Shown here piece by piece: positions 1-7,807 of a stretch of DNA of 16,749 bases (the first letter of the stretch is position 1; each line of letters begins with the position of its first letter). The translations under genes and the position numbers were made by a program. The notes under the pieces are model-generated. The model was not told where the DNA came from, made no database searches, and saw only the letters and a program-made list of their open reading frames with translations. The stretch covers positions 1 through 16,749 of the forward strand of contig JAGSHJ010000020.1 in assembly GCA_023954595.1 (NCBI GenBank). Direction: 5' to 3'. The stretch is from Bacteriovoracaceae bacterium (GTDB lineage Bacteria; Bdellovibrionota; Bacteriovoracia; Bacteriovoracales; Bacteriovoracaceae).

Positions 1-1
1 A

Positions 2-394
2 GAGAAAACATTCATCTTTGGAACTGATTTTGAAACATCCGATGGTACTGGAGTTAGAGACTATATCCATGTAATGGATCTAGCTCAGGCGCATTTGGAT
101 GCACTGGAATTTTTATTTAAAAATAAAAAAAGTGATGTATTCAACTGTGGTTATGGGCACGGCTTTTCGGTAAGAGAAGTAGTAAATGCTGTAAAAGAAG
201 TCACTGGCGTGAACTACACTGTTGAAGAGGCTCCAAGAAGAGCGGGAGATCCTGCGGAGCTTGTTTCAATAGCTGATAAAATTAAAAAAACCATTGGCTG
301 GACTCCAAAATATGATGATCTTGCTTTCATTATTAAAACCGCTTATGAGTGGGAAAAGAGCGAGACCCTTTCCAGTTGGGTAAAAAAGAAGTAA
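2..394 (+). CDS. galE: UDP-glucose 4-epimerase, C-terminal part (5' truncated by window edge)
   Basis: GalE interconverts UDP-glucose and UDP-galactose with tightly bound NAD, supplying sugars for LPS or capsule in the cytoplasm. The reading frame is open from base 2, so the ATG at 74 is an internal Met rather than the start. About 130 C-terminal residues are visible. They include the family signature GVRDYIHVMDLAQAH (bases 50-94), the FNCGYGHGFSVREV segment typical of GalE (FNLGxGxGxSVxEV), and the RRAGDPAELVSIADKIKKTIGW block that contacts UDP-sugar in this family, then a normal C-terminus. The NAD-binding Rossmann half and the YxxxK motif lie outside the window. queC starts 9 bases after the stop, so the two are probably co-transcribed although their pathways are unrelated. 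I am confident of the family; another UDP-hexose epimerase substrate cannot be excluded without the N-terminal half. Confidence 0.9.
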   Translation, partial: EKTFIFGTDFETSDGTGVRDYIHVMDLAQAHLDALEFLFKNKKSDVFNCGYGHGFSVREVVNAVKEVTGVNYTVEEAPRRAGDPAELVSIADKIKKTIGWTPKYDDLAFIIKTAYEWEKSETLSSWVKKK

Positions 395-403
395 ATAGAC
401 TAT

Positions 404-1123
404 ATGAGCGATAAGAAGATTAAAAAACAGGCAGTCGTTGTTCACTCTGGCGGCATGGATTCAAGTATTTGTTTGGCATTGGCCGTGGAAAAGCATGGTG
501 CAGAAAATGTGCTAAGCATGACTTTTACCTATGGACAGCGCCACACTGAAGAGATCAAGCAAGCACAGAAGATATGCACTGACTGGGGCGTTGACCACAT
601 CATTGTAAATCTTGATTGTCTTCAACAGATCACAGAGTCTTCCCTTATCGGCCATAAACTTCAAATTCAGCATAAAGAAGGTGAAGTTCCTAATACGATG
701 GTAGTTGGACGAAATGGCCTGATGGCCAGAGTAGCGTCAATTCACGCTGACTTTCTTGGAGCTAACAGCATCTACGTTGGAATTATTGAACTAGAAGAAG
801 CAAACTCTGGGTATAGAGATTGTTCTAGAAAATATATGGATATTGTTCAAGCAGCTCTGAGGCTTGATTTTGCAAATCCAAACTTTGAAGTCAAAACTCC
901 ATTAGTATTCATGACTAAAAAGCAAACCCTGGATACTGCATACCAAATGGGTAAACTTGAGTATCTACTTGAAAACACGATTAGCTGTTATGAAGGTAAG
1001 CTCGGCTATGGTTGTGGTGACTGTCCTGCTTGTGAGCTTAGAAACGAGGGGATTCAGGAGTTTTTAGATCAAAACAGTGATATTCAGTTCTCCTATAAAA
1101 ATAAATATCATTTATCTAGCTGA
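404..1123 (+). CDS. queC: 7-cyano-7-deazaguanine (preQ0) synthase QueC
   Basis: QueC converts 7-carboxy-7-deazaguanine to preQ0 using ATP and ammonia, in the pathway to queuosine in tRNA (preQ0 also feeds 7-deazaguanine DNA modification in some bacteria). Its 239 aa match the family length. The ATP PP-loop SGGMDS is at residues 15-20, followed by the conserved YGQRH (43-47). The VPNTMVVGRN segment (95-104) corresponds to the LPNTFVPGRN block of E. coli QueC. The zinc site is a C-terminal cluster C195, C204, C207, C210 (CYEG...YGCGDCPAC). The start ATG at 404 is 9 bases after the galE stop, with only a weak AAGAAG as possible ribosome site, consistent with translation coupled to galE. No other queuosine gene (queD, queE, queF) is adjacent, so nothing here favours DNA modification over ordinary tRNA queuosine. 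Confidence 0.95.
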   Translation: MSDKKIKKQAVVVHSGGMDSSICLALAVEKHGAENVLSMTFTYGQRHTEEIKQAQKICTDWGVDHIIVNLDCLQQITESSLIGHKLQIQHKEGEVPNTMVVGRNGLMARVASIHADFLGANSIYVGIIELEEANSGYRDCSRKYMDIVQAALRLDFANPNFEVKTPLVFMTKKQTLDTAYQMGKLEYLLENTISCYEGKLGYGCGDCPACELRNEGIQEFLDQNSDIQFSYKNKYHLSS

Positions 1124-1163
1124 AATAACTTTAAATTTCTTAACTTTTTACTCAATTTAGGAC

Positions 1164-1199
1164 GCATCCTTGTCGATAAGCTAGTGCTTACAAGGATGC
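1164..1199 (+). promoter_or_regulatory. Hairpin masking the ribosome binding site of the 763-aa secreted protein gene
   Basis: The arms GCATCCTTG (1164-1172) and CAAGGATGC (1191-1199) are perfectly complementary. Inside them TAAGC (1177-1181) pairs with GCTTA (1186-1190) around the loop TAGT, leaving a small bulge at 1173-1176. The 3' arm contains AAGGA (1192-1196), the only good Shine-Dalgarno for the ATG at 1203, six bases away, so the folded form would hide it. No T-run follows the stem, which argues against an intrinsic terminator for queC. The structure is read directly; the control of translation is inferred. Confidence 0.5.
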
Positions 1200-1202
1200 T
1201 AA

Positions 1203-3494
1203 ATGACCAAGTTCTTAAATTTAACGTTGCTAATCACGCTGTTTGTAAACAATTTGTATGCCTTTGGGCCTACTCCACAGGCCGTTAAGCGTGGTCATCA
1301 AACTCCTAAGAGTTATCTTGAAACTCGTGGTGAGTTGTCTCCGTGCGAGGTCAATTTCGTTAAATTGATTAATGGCCGTATCCCTGCAGAAACTATGGGT
1401 TATAAAAAGACGAGCCTATGGGATAGTGAGTTTAAGGAGAGAAACTTCCTAGACGCTTTGGAAGAGTCTGGTGAATTTGCTACTAAAGAGCAAAGAGTTG
1501 AATTCTTGGAAGCCTTGGTTAAGCTTGTCTCTCAGGATGAAGTCTATGTAAGAAACGTTGCAAAGCTTGCAAATCTTATGAAGGACAGCTCTCTTGTATC
1601 TCCAAAAGATCTAAAAAGAATTTTTGTAAACCGCGAGTACTCTGTCGCAAAATTTACTTATTCAACTTCTCAGAAAGGCCTTGTAGGAAGCGTTACCGTT
1701 GACCCTATGAAATTATCTGCTATTGAGAATGCCATCAAAAAATCAAAGCTTCCTAATAAGACAGCTGAAGAATATCGACAAATTCTTAGAAGCTCCGGAC
1801 TTAGTGCAGAAAACATAGACCTTGCAGTTAAAAGTGGCCTTAAATTAAAAGGCGACACAGAATCACTAAACACATTTAGACTCTATATAGAGTACCTTGA
1901 AAAATATGCTGGAAAAAAGCTTCATACATTGAAGATGGACTCTGCCATGAAGAACATCGAGGGCATCTACGCTGAATACGATCCAAAATGGTACGATGTG
2001 GAATCGTGGTTTAAACCTCATAAGCAGTTCTTAAAAGATTCACCACAGACTCTTAGTCGTGATGAAGCAATTAAAACGATTCTGGCCGATGCGGATGTTC
2101 CAAACTTTTTAAAGACTGAATATAAGCGTGTGTTGAGAAAGTCTAGGCTTACTCACGAGCACCTAGAAATAGCGATTGCAAATGGGATGAAGCTCAGAGC
2201 AGATCAAAAGTCTTTTGAGCGGTTCACTGAATTTCTAGTATATTTGGACTACCTTCCTAATTACAAAGTAAAAGATGCGATCAAGCACATTGAGAAAGTG
2301 TATAAGTACGCTGATGATGTTCGCTTTTTTGTACCGAATGAGGCCTTGCCTCCGCATAAACAATTTATTGTTCAGCGTAGAAAAGTAAAAGAGATGCAAG
2401 AACGTCGTTATAAGACGATCTCCAAAGATTTTAAACTTCAAGAGAAAGAGAAGCTAATTGAGGAGCTTGATGAAATCATCTCTGCTCAAAGGCGTGGTAT
2501 GCCATATGACGAGAAAAAACTCTCTGAGATTAAGACTGAAGTTGAGAGAGTTCAACTCTCACCAATGCTTGCTAAAAGAGCGCGTGCCCAAGCTGCTGGC
2601 GAGGCCGGAATATTTAGAAAGCTTCTAAATGGTTGTAATGGCGGTGGAAGTGCTCAGCTTGAGGCAGCAAAAAGAAAGTTTAAAAACTTTAAATGGGTTT
2701 TAAGTTTTACTGGTACACCAATCTTTTATCTGAAAAATAATTGGGAAGACCGTGAAAATGATGAATATTTTTGGGAGAAGCTAGGCCAAGAGATGCTTAT
2801 GGGCTTTATGTTTACATATGCATCTAATCTAATTGTAACCAATACTGATAAGGGCTTTTGGTCTAAGTATCTTGAAGGATACGTTAAGTTTGCAGGCCTT
2901 GATGTTATAAGTACCGGATCATATGATCTCCTATTTGGTGAAAAAGGCTATGCTCGATATTTTAAGCAAATTTATAGCGAAGGACCTCTAAGGCCTAGTG
3001 TTATTGAAGAGGAACTTGAACAGCTTAAAAATAGTCCGAATTTCGAACAAGACATGCAAGAACTCTTGGGATTTCTTGAAGAGAAGAGTAAGAGCGCTAA
3101 TACGAAAAACTTTTTAGATAAATATTTTAATCTCTCAACTTATTCAAGCTTAGAGGATGATTTTAAAATCACTCAAGAAGACTTGGAAACAGAGGAAGCT
3201 AGAGAAGTTATGCTTGAGCTTCTAGCGGAGAGAATGTATTTGGCAAACATGGGTGATTGGCCAGTATTCCAAAGTGGAAACAAAGGTGCTGATCGTTGGG
3301 CATTTTATAGAGCAAGAAACGTTCTATTTGATATTAAGTCTATGGCACTAAATATCGCTATGTTTGAAATCATGTGCCGTGAACCATTGGGTAGAATTGG
3401 CTCTTGGGGACTAGTGCTAGGCCTTCTTGTAGGCGACTGGATGGTTACCGGAGACTGGACTTATGGTGTTCGCCGAGAGGCCATTAATCAGTAA
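1203..3494 (+). CDS. Secreted protein of unknown function with tandem ~100-residue internal repeat
   Basis: I do not recognise this 763-aa family. The N-terminus is a clear Sec signal peptide: K3, a hydrophobic core LNLTLLITLFV, and probable cleavage after LYA (residue 20), so the protein is exported. Residues 177-277 and 289-389 are a diverged tandem duplication. Both contain a Y(R/K)xxLR step, a (S/A)xGxKL segment, a YLxYL-like helix and an (A)IxxIExxY helix, and both end in PHKQF. A charged, helical Lys/Glu-rich segment follows (about 393-455), then a Gly/Cys patch near 478-483 (CNGGGS). The C-terminal half (490-763) is aromatic-rich with two hydrophobic stretches, 531-545 and 732-748, which may pack in or on a membrane. 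The ATG follows AAGGA by six bases, but that site lies in a hairpin. There is no catalytic motif I can name. The setting, with a second secreted gene downstream, suggests an envelope or extracellular role. Confidence 0.85.
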   Translation: MTKFLNLTLLITLFVNNLYAFGPTPQAVKRGHQTPKSYLETRGELSPCEVNFVKLINGRIPAETMGYKKTSLWDSEFKERNFLDALEESGEFATKEQRVEFLEALVKLVSQDEVYVRNVAKLANLMKDSSLVSPKDLKRIFVNREYSVAKFTYSTSQKGLVGSVTVDPMKLSAIENAIKKSKLPNKTAEEYRQILRSSGLSAENIDLAVKSGLKLKGDTESLNTFRLYIEYLEKYAGKKLHTLKMDSAMKNIEGIYAEYDPKWYDVESWFKPHKQFLKDSPQTLSRDEAIKTILADADVPNFLKTEYKRVLRKSRLTHEHLEIAIANGMKLRADQKSFERFTEFLVYLDYLPNYKVKDAIKHIEKVYKYADDVRFFVPNEALPPHKQFIVQRRKVKEMQERRYKTISKDFKLQEKEKLIEELDEIISAQRRGMPYDEKKLSEIKTEVERVQLSPMLAKRARAQAAGEAGIFRKLLNGCNGGGSAQLEAAKRKFKNFKWVLSFTGTPIFYLKNNWEDRENDEYFWEKLGQEMLMGFMFTYASNLIVTNTDKGFWSKYLEGYVKFAGLDVISTGSYDLLFGEKGYARYFKQIYSEGPLRPSVIEEELEQLKNSPNFEQDMQELLGFLEEKSKSANTKNFLDKYFNLSTYSSLEDDFKITQEDLETEEAREVMLELLAERMYLANMGDWPVFQSGNKGADRWAFYRARNVLFDIKSMALNIAMFEIMCREPLGRIGSWGLVLGLLVGDWMVTGDWTYGVRREAINQ
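1731..2369 (+). repeat. Diverged tandem internal duplication within the 763-aa protein
   Basis: Two copies of an approximately 100-residue unit, encoded at about 1731-2033 and 2067-2369, align over their whole length at protein level. Shared landmarks in order are AIK at the start, EYRQILR against EYKRVLR, LAVKSGLKLKGD against IAIANGMKLRAD, IEYLEKY against LVYLDYL, AMKNIEGIY against AIKHIEKVY, and PHKQFL against PHKQFI. At DNA level the copies look well diverged, so this is an old domain duplication rather than a recent repeat. Confidence 0.75.
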
Positions 3495-3743
3495 TTTTTA
3501 CAAATTCATTTAGTAATTTCCATCAATTCTTGGGACATTGTTATACTGCATAAGATGCAAAAGCTAATGATGTCTCTACTTTCACTACTTTATTTATCCA
3601 CGAAAATCGTGCTAGTTGCTTGGTTTGTAACCAGAACTCTTCGTTCTTTGCCCTATTAGCCTGTAAAACTTTCATTGTTTAGGTCACCAGCTTTCATTTC
3701 CCCATAACTCTCGATAGGTTTTTCTCACAGACAAAGGGGATCA
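3495..3743. other. Intergenic region between the two secreted-protein genes
   Basis: This is the longest gap in the window (249 bases). It holds no convincing terminator. A TATACT hexamer (3542-3547) resembles a -10 box but lacks a good -35 element. A 34-codon hydrophobic reading frame (3555-3659) has no clear ribosome site. AGAAC-TCTTC-GTTCT near 3633-3647 can form a small five-pair hairpin. The only well-supported element is AAGGGGA (3734-3740), which serves the next gene. Confidence 0.5.
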
Positions 3744-4520
3744 ATGAAATTCACATTATTATTTTTCACACTCTTAAATGGCGCATATGCAGTAGGCTTT
3801 GGTAATACATTCCATGCCGAGTACAGAGAAGTTCCAGATGTCGAGAATATGGAAGTTGTTGAAATTTCTGAATATGAACTCTTCCAAAACACTAAAAGCC
3901 GCGGGTTTCCTGCCAAGGTGCCTCGGGCCTATGACCCAGTAAATAATGAACATTATGATGGTGTAATAGTAGGGCAGACATATGAAGCAGGCCTTCTAGA
4001 CAGCTATGACTACTGGAGATATGTGACTGTATACAACGTTATTCAGGATTCTGAGCGTGTAGCGTACCTTCCTTATTTTGAAGAAGCGTGCCACGACTCA
4101 TCTTTCTTTATGGCGCAGTGGGGAGAAAGTAGAAGCTTAAGTGTATCTCTATCTTCGACTATAGGTGCAGAGGCACTAGGACTTAATGCTTCTGTAACAA
4201 TGAGTATTGAGGCCGGAGTTACCTTTTCTACTTCAAGAAGAGTGCAGGCCACGAAAGGACTTCAAGCAAGACATTACCCGTACAAGCTAAGTGAGCAGTG
4301 GGTAGGTGTTACTTATATTCAAACCTATGATAAAGATAGAAATTCTTATGGCTATCTCAAAAGGCTTGGAGGCTTTGATCGTCTAAAGGATTATCCTCAC
4401 GAGTTTGAAATTGATAATCAAAATGTAGGATTTGCAGTTAAGCGAGAAGTTGTTAAAAAATGCGAAAACTATGATCCAGGCGAAGACAAAGTAGAGAGCA
4501 ACGCCCTCTACATCAGATAA
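3744..4520 (+). CDS. Secreted protein of unknown function, possible beta-pore-forming type
   Basis: This 258-aa protein is not in a family I can name. It opens with a short Sec signal peptide (K2, hydrophobic FTLLFFTLL, likely cleavage after AYA at residue 16). Residues about 129-168 alternate small polar and hydrophobic residues with many Ser, Thr and Gly (SLSVSLSSTIGAEALGL and then VTMSIEAGVTFSTS). That is the pattern of an amphipathic beta-hairpin, like the membrane-inserting strands of aerolysin/ETX-type proteins. The flanks are Tyr-rich (YDYWRYVTVY at 88-97; WVGVTYIQTY at 186-195). Two cysteines, C116 and C240, could form a disulfide outside the cytoplasm. The ribosome site AAGGGGA lies three bases before the ATG. 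The pore-former reading is an inference from residue pattern only; an adhesin or other beta-rich secreted protein is equally possible. Confidence 0.8.
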   Translation: MKFTLLFFTLLNGAYAVGFGNTFHAEYREVPDVENMEVVEISEYELFQNTKSRGFPAKVPRAYDPVNNEHYDGVIVGQTYEAGLLDSYDYWRYVTVYNVIQDSERVAYLPYFEEACHDSSFFMAQWGESRSLSVSLSSTIGAEALGLNASVTMSIEAGVTFSTSRRVQATKGLQARHYPYKLSEQWVGVTYIQTYDKDRNSYGYLKRLGGFDRLKDYPHEFEIDNQNVGFAVKREVVKKCENYDPGEDKVESNALYIR

Positions 4521-4525
4521 AGATG

Positions 4526-4545
4526 AGCGCTACTCAAGTAGCGCT
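4526..4545. terminator. Hairpin between convergent genes, possible bidirectional terminator
   Basis: AGCGCTACT (4526-4534) and AGTAGCGCT (4537-4545) are perfect complements separated by only CA. The stem lies six bases after the secreted-protein stop and overlaps the last codons and stop (4530-4532) of the opposing helicase gene. Neither strand has a strong T-run after it (the minus strand reads CATCTTTATC), so termination is plausible but weak. Confidence 0.4.
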
Positions 4546-7500
4546 TGAAAATCATCCATATTCAGCTTGCCGTTGAAGAATGAGTCTTCATCGGATGCCA
4601 TAAGGTCTTTAAATAATTCTCTTTTCGAGTTTTGAAGTACAAGGACCTTCTCCTCAACAGAATCTTTGATAATTGGACGATAAACTGTAAGTTTATTCTC
4701 TTGTCCAATACGATAGGCCCTATCAATTGCTTGGTTCTCAACTGCCGGGTTCCACCATGGATCCATTAAGAAGATATAGCTTGCAGCAGTTAGGTTTAGA
4801 CCAACACCACCGGCCTTAAGACTAATGAGAAAGACTTGAGCATCACCTTCTTGAAATCTTTCAACTTCGGCCTGACGCTTTTTCAGTGACTGGGAACCAT
4901 CGATTCTTGCATAGTTGTAGCTTCTCTCACGTACCTTATTTTGGATGATGTCCAAATAAGTCGTAAATTGAGAAAATACCAACACTTTATGTCCCTCTTC
5001 CATAAGAACCTCTAGGTTCTCCATAAGGAAGTCGACCTTGGAGCTTCGAATGCTTTGAGTTTTTTGCCATAGACAAAGTTGGCGCAGCTGAAGAAGACTC
5101 TTTAGGATCTCGCTATACTTGCGACCTTTTTGAGCTGTCTCCATACGCTTTTTGATATTTACTAGGGTAGAGAGGTAGTGCTCTCTTTCTTCGTCTGTGA
5201 AGTTCAGATAAACGTGGTTCTCTTCTTTCTCTGGAAGCTCTGTAAGAACTTGTTCTTTTGTTCTTCTTAAAATGAAAGGTCTAACCGTTTGTCTTGCAAG
5301 GAGTCTGCTCTTCTTATTAGAACTTGAGCGGAAGAAGCTAAGCTCTCCCCAAATACCAGGGATACTTAAATCCATGATGTTATAAAATTCAGAAAGATCA
5401 TTCTCTACAGGTGTACCTGTTAGACAAATTCTGAAGTTTGCTTTTAGAGTTCTTGCGGCCGTAGCACCTTGTGAGCGGATGTTTTTAAGGTGTTGAACCT
5501 CATCCATAATAAGGATATCAAATTTCATATCCGCAAAAGTTGTGTAGGCCTCTTTCTTCATCACCCCATAACTTGTAAGGATGATTTTTGTGTCTTCAGT
5601 TGGCTTTTCTCTATCAACTCCATAGTAGCAATGAACATCCATATCGGAGAACTTTGCAATCTCGTTTTGCCAGTTGATTAAAATCGATACAGGACAAACA
5701 ACTAGAACTCTATCTACCTTGTCCACTACAGATTGAAGAAACATAATAGTCTGAAGTGTCTTACCAAGACCCATATCATCGGCAAGACATGCACCAAATT
5801 TATTCTCATATAGAAAGCGCATCCAGTTATAACCGGTTGCCTGATAAGGCCTTGCAATGTCTTTTAAATTATCTGGAAGAGGATATTCTGGCATGCTCTC
5901 CATATTTAGAAGTCTCTGACAGATAGCTTCTTCCTCTTGAGTCAATGCACCTTCAATTCCATGCTTTTTAAGTTCAAACAACTCAAAGATTCTTGATCTA
6001 TTAAGACTAAGGGAGAACTTGTTCTCTGCACCAGTCTTTTGTTGAGCGCCATCTTGAGCTTCGTGTTTGGTGTACTTTTTCATGAACTTTAAAAGTTCTT
6101 TCTCTTTGGCATCAAGAAGAATAAGACCTTGGTCTGTTACAAGAAAGTCATCACTGAATTCAGCGTTCTTAATAACTTGAAGGTCATTTTCATCCATTAC
6201 CAAATTCACTTCAAACCAATCAAGATTGGACTGTTTTCTTTCAAAGCGAATGTTTGAGCTCCAAGTCTTAATCTCATTTTGATTATAGAAAATCACCACA
6301 CCAAATGGAGTGAGGGCCTTGTGAAACTTGGAAACTCCTTGAAGAAGTTGATTCTTTGGAACTTGAAAGTAGACTCTTTTTTCTTCTGGTAAGAAGTAAG
6401 AAAAACGTGCGGAGTTCTCTCCAAACGATTCGAAAAAAGAAGTCAGTATTGCCAAAAACTTTTTAGTTGAAAGGCGATATAGAGCATCAACTTTGTCGTT
6501 GGCAAAAAGGATCTCATCCTCATTGAGCGCGAAGTCTAAATCTTCAAGAATCTTTTGTCTTGTAGATGCGGAGTAGAGCGCTTTTTTATAATTTTGATTC
6601 TCAAACTTCAGAGACATCATTAGTGAGTTTACAAACTCGTAGGAGTCATTTTTTGATCTAAATCCATCAAGGTGGCCACCCTCAGAGCACATAAGCTTAA
6701 ATTGGGGTGGTGGGGGAGCTATACGCTCTTCTGAATCAAAAAATTCAATATCAAAGTCTAGAAATGAGCGTTTTTGAGAACGATTGATTTTACATCTAAA
6801 ATTAACGTCTCTAAATTCCAACTCACTTATAGGCTTATGTCTTAGAAGAATTTCAATTCCTTCCGTATCCATAAATGGAGTAAGCAATTTTAAAAAGTCA
6901 TTGATAGGTCTTAGAAAGCCCTCTCTTTGAATGTTTTTAATTAGCTCTCTCGTAGTAGAGGAGATATTAAAAGCTTCTCCGTTATCCCAGTTAAAAATGT
7001 AGAGAGATTCAAATAAAGAGATCTTCTTTTTAACCTCTCCCTGTTCATCAACCATGGAGAACAATGGGAAAAACTTATTTTCTATATTTGGAAAGTTTTC
7101 GTAATCGGCAAGAGTGGAGGCCGGAACTAAATCCATTCTCAGTTTTCCTCTAAAGTCTTTCGCCAGTGGAAAGTGCACAACCTTTCTATTTGTTAGTAGG
7201 TATTGAAGAGAGGAATAAGTAGAATTTGATCTAGCACCCTCAAGCTTACTTGGTGCAGGTACAATTCGCCCATAGTCTTTTGCGTGAACACCATGGCCTT
7301 GAAGTGCAAGCTCTGGACGTAGAGGTCCATCTTGTTGTTCACCTAGCTCTTCTTTTAGTGCCTGGTTTAAATGAAACTTGTAAAACAATGCAGCTGTGTG
7401 AGGACAATGACCTTCCTCACTCCATTGTGTACATGTACAAGAAGAGGAGACGTTGTTGTCTTCTTTTTTAAAACTGATTTTACTCTTTCTCTGCTCACCA

Positions 7501-7670
7501 TCATTGATGATACCGCTTATGATAAAGTAGCGTTCAGTGTTTCCCTTTTGAAAGGAGACATTGATTCTAGCAGTTTCTAAAATTCTTTTAGCCTGCATTA
7601 CAAACTGTCCGTTGAAGAAAGCTTCCCCGGATTGAAGAATGTTTTGTGGAATTAACATATTATGATTCAT
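4530..7670 (-). CDS. SWIM zinc-finger SNF2-family helicase/ATPase
   Basis: This is a 1046-aa DNA-dependent ATPase of the bacterial SNF2 family, acting in the cytoplasm on DNA-bound proteins. Proteins of this type are thought to aid transcription recycling or DNA repair; the exact job is not known. A SWIM zinc finger, CxCx8CxH, sits at C78, C80, C89, H91. A poorly conserved middle region follows, including a PPPP run near 319-322. The helicase core has a Q-motif-like RPYQ (607-610), Walker A DDMGLGKT (631-638), Walker B DEVQ (723-726), LTGTP (750-754), motif V LKAGGVGLNLT (951-961), and motif VI IDRAYRIGQ (982-990). All key residues are present. The Walker B reads DEVQ rather than the DEAH/DEAQ more often seen, a conservative change. 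The ATG at 7670 has only a weak AAGG upstream; Met5 is an alternative. It is transcribed alone and convergent with the secreted genes. Confidence 0.93.
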   Translation of the reverse strand: MNHNMLIPQNILQSGEAFFNGQFVMQAKRILETARINVSFQKGNTERYFIISGIINDGEQRKSKISFKKEDNNVSSSCTCTQWSEEGHCPHTAALFYKFHLNQALKEELGEQQDGPLRPELALQGHGVHAKDYGRIVPAPSKLEGARSNSTYSSLQYLLTNRKVVHFPLAKDFRGKLRMDLVPASTLADYENFPNIENKFFPLFSMVDEQGEVKKKISLFESLYIFNWDNGEAFNISSTTRELIKNIQREGFLRPINDFLKLLTPFMDTEGIEILLRHKPISELEFRDVNFRCKINRSQKRSFLDFDIEFFDSEERIAPPPPQFKLMCSEGGHLDGFRSKNDSYEFVNSLMMSLKFENQNYKKALYSASTRQKILEDLDFALNEDEILFANDKVDALYRLSTKKFLAILTSFFESFGENSARFSYFLPEEKRVYFQVPKNQLLQGVSKFHKALTPFGVVIFYNQNEIKTWSSNIRFERKQSNLDWFEVNLVMDENDLQVIKNAEFSDDFLVTDQGLILLDAKEKELLKFMKKYTKHEAQDGAQQKTGAENKFSLSLNRSRIFELFELKKHGIEGALTQEEEAICQRLLNMESMPEYPLPDNLKDIARPYQATGYNWMRFLYENKFGACLADDMGLGKTLQTIMFLQSVVDKVDRVLVVCPVSILINWQNEIAKFSDMDVHCYYGVDREKPTEDTKIILTSYGVMKKEAYTTFADMKFDILIMDEVQHLKNIRSQGATAARTLKANFRICLTGTPVENDLSEFYNIMDLSIPGIWGELSFFRSSSNKKSRLLARQTVRPFILRRTKEQVLTELPEKEENHVYLNFTDEEREHYLSTLVNIKKRMETAQKGRKYSEILKSLLQLRQLCLWQKTQSIRSSKVDFLMENLEVLMEEGHKVLVFSQFTTYLDIIQNKVRERSYNYARIDGSQSLKKRQAEVERFQEGDAQVFLISLKAGGVGLNLTAASYIFLMDPWWNPAVENQAIDRAYRIGQENKLTVYRPIIKDSVEEKVLVLQNSKRELFKDLMASDEDSFFNGKLNMDDFQALLE

Positions 7671-7705
7671 TTATTGTTTGGCCTTGGTCATTGGTCTAAA
7701 TGGCC

Positions 7706-7734
7706 ATTATACATTAATAATCGACTTATAAAAA
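7706..7734 (-). promoter_or_regulatory. Candidate sigma70 promoter for the SNF2 helicase gene
   Basis: On the minus strand a perfect TATAAT (plus positions 7706-7711) lies 36 bases before the ATG. TTTTTA sits 17 bases further upstream (7729-7734) as a weak -35. The region between this gene and the rpoD terminator is short, so a promoter is expected here. The -10 is good, the -35 poor. Confidence 0.4.
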
Positions 7735-7757
7735 CCCTTGGAAGCACTCTAATTAAA

Positions 7758-7781
7758 AAGGCCTCCACTATGGGAGGCCTT
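7758..7781 (-). terminator. Intrinsic terminator of the trmB-dnaG-rpoD operon
   Basis: AAGGCCTCC (7758-7766) and GGAGGCCTT (7773-7781) form a perfect nine-pair GC-rich stem with loop ACTATG. Read on the minus strand the stem runs directly into TTTTT (complement of 7755-7759), then AATT. It lies 27 bases past the rpoD stop and is a textbook intrinsic terminator in that direction only. Confidence 0.9.
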
Positions 7782-7807
7782 ATACTTGAGCTAATTTGTT
7801 TAAGTGT

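Noticed and set aside
395..403. PreQ1 riboswitch upstream of queC
   Set aside because: Only nine bases separate galE and queC, too short for any preQ1 aptamer, and no such fold is seen at the end of galE.
1164..1202. Hairpin as intrinsic terminator of queC
   Set aside because: No T-run follows the 3' arm; it runs straight into TAA and the ATG of the next gene.
3594..3602. DnaA-box-like TTATCCACG near an intergenic region
   Set aside because: A single imperfect copy with no cluster, no AT-rich unwinding element and no dnaA or dnaN nearby; no origin is supported.
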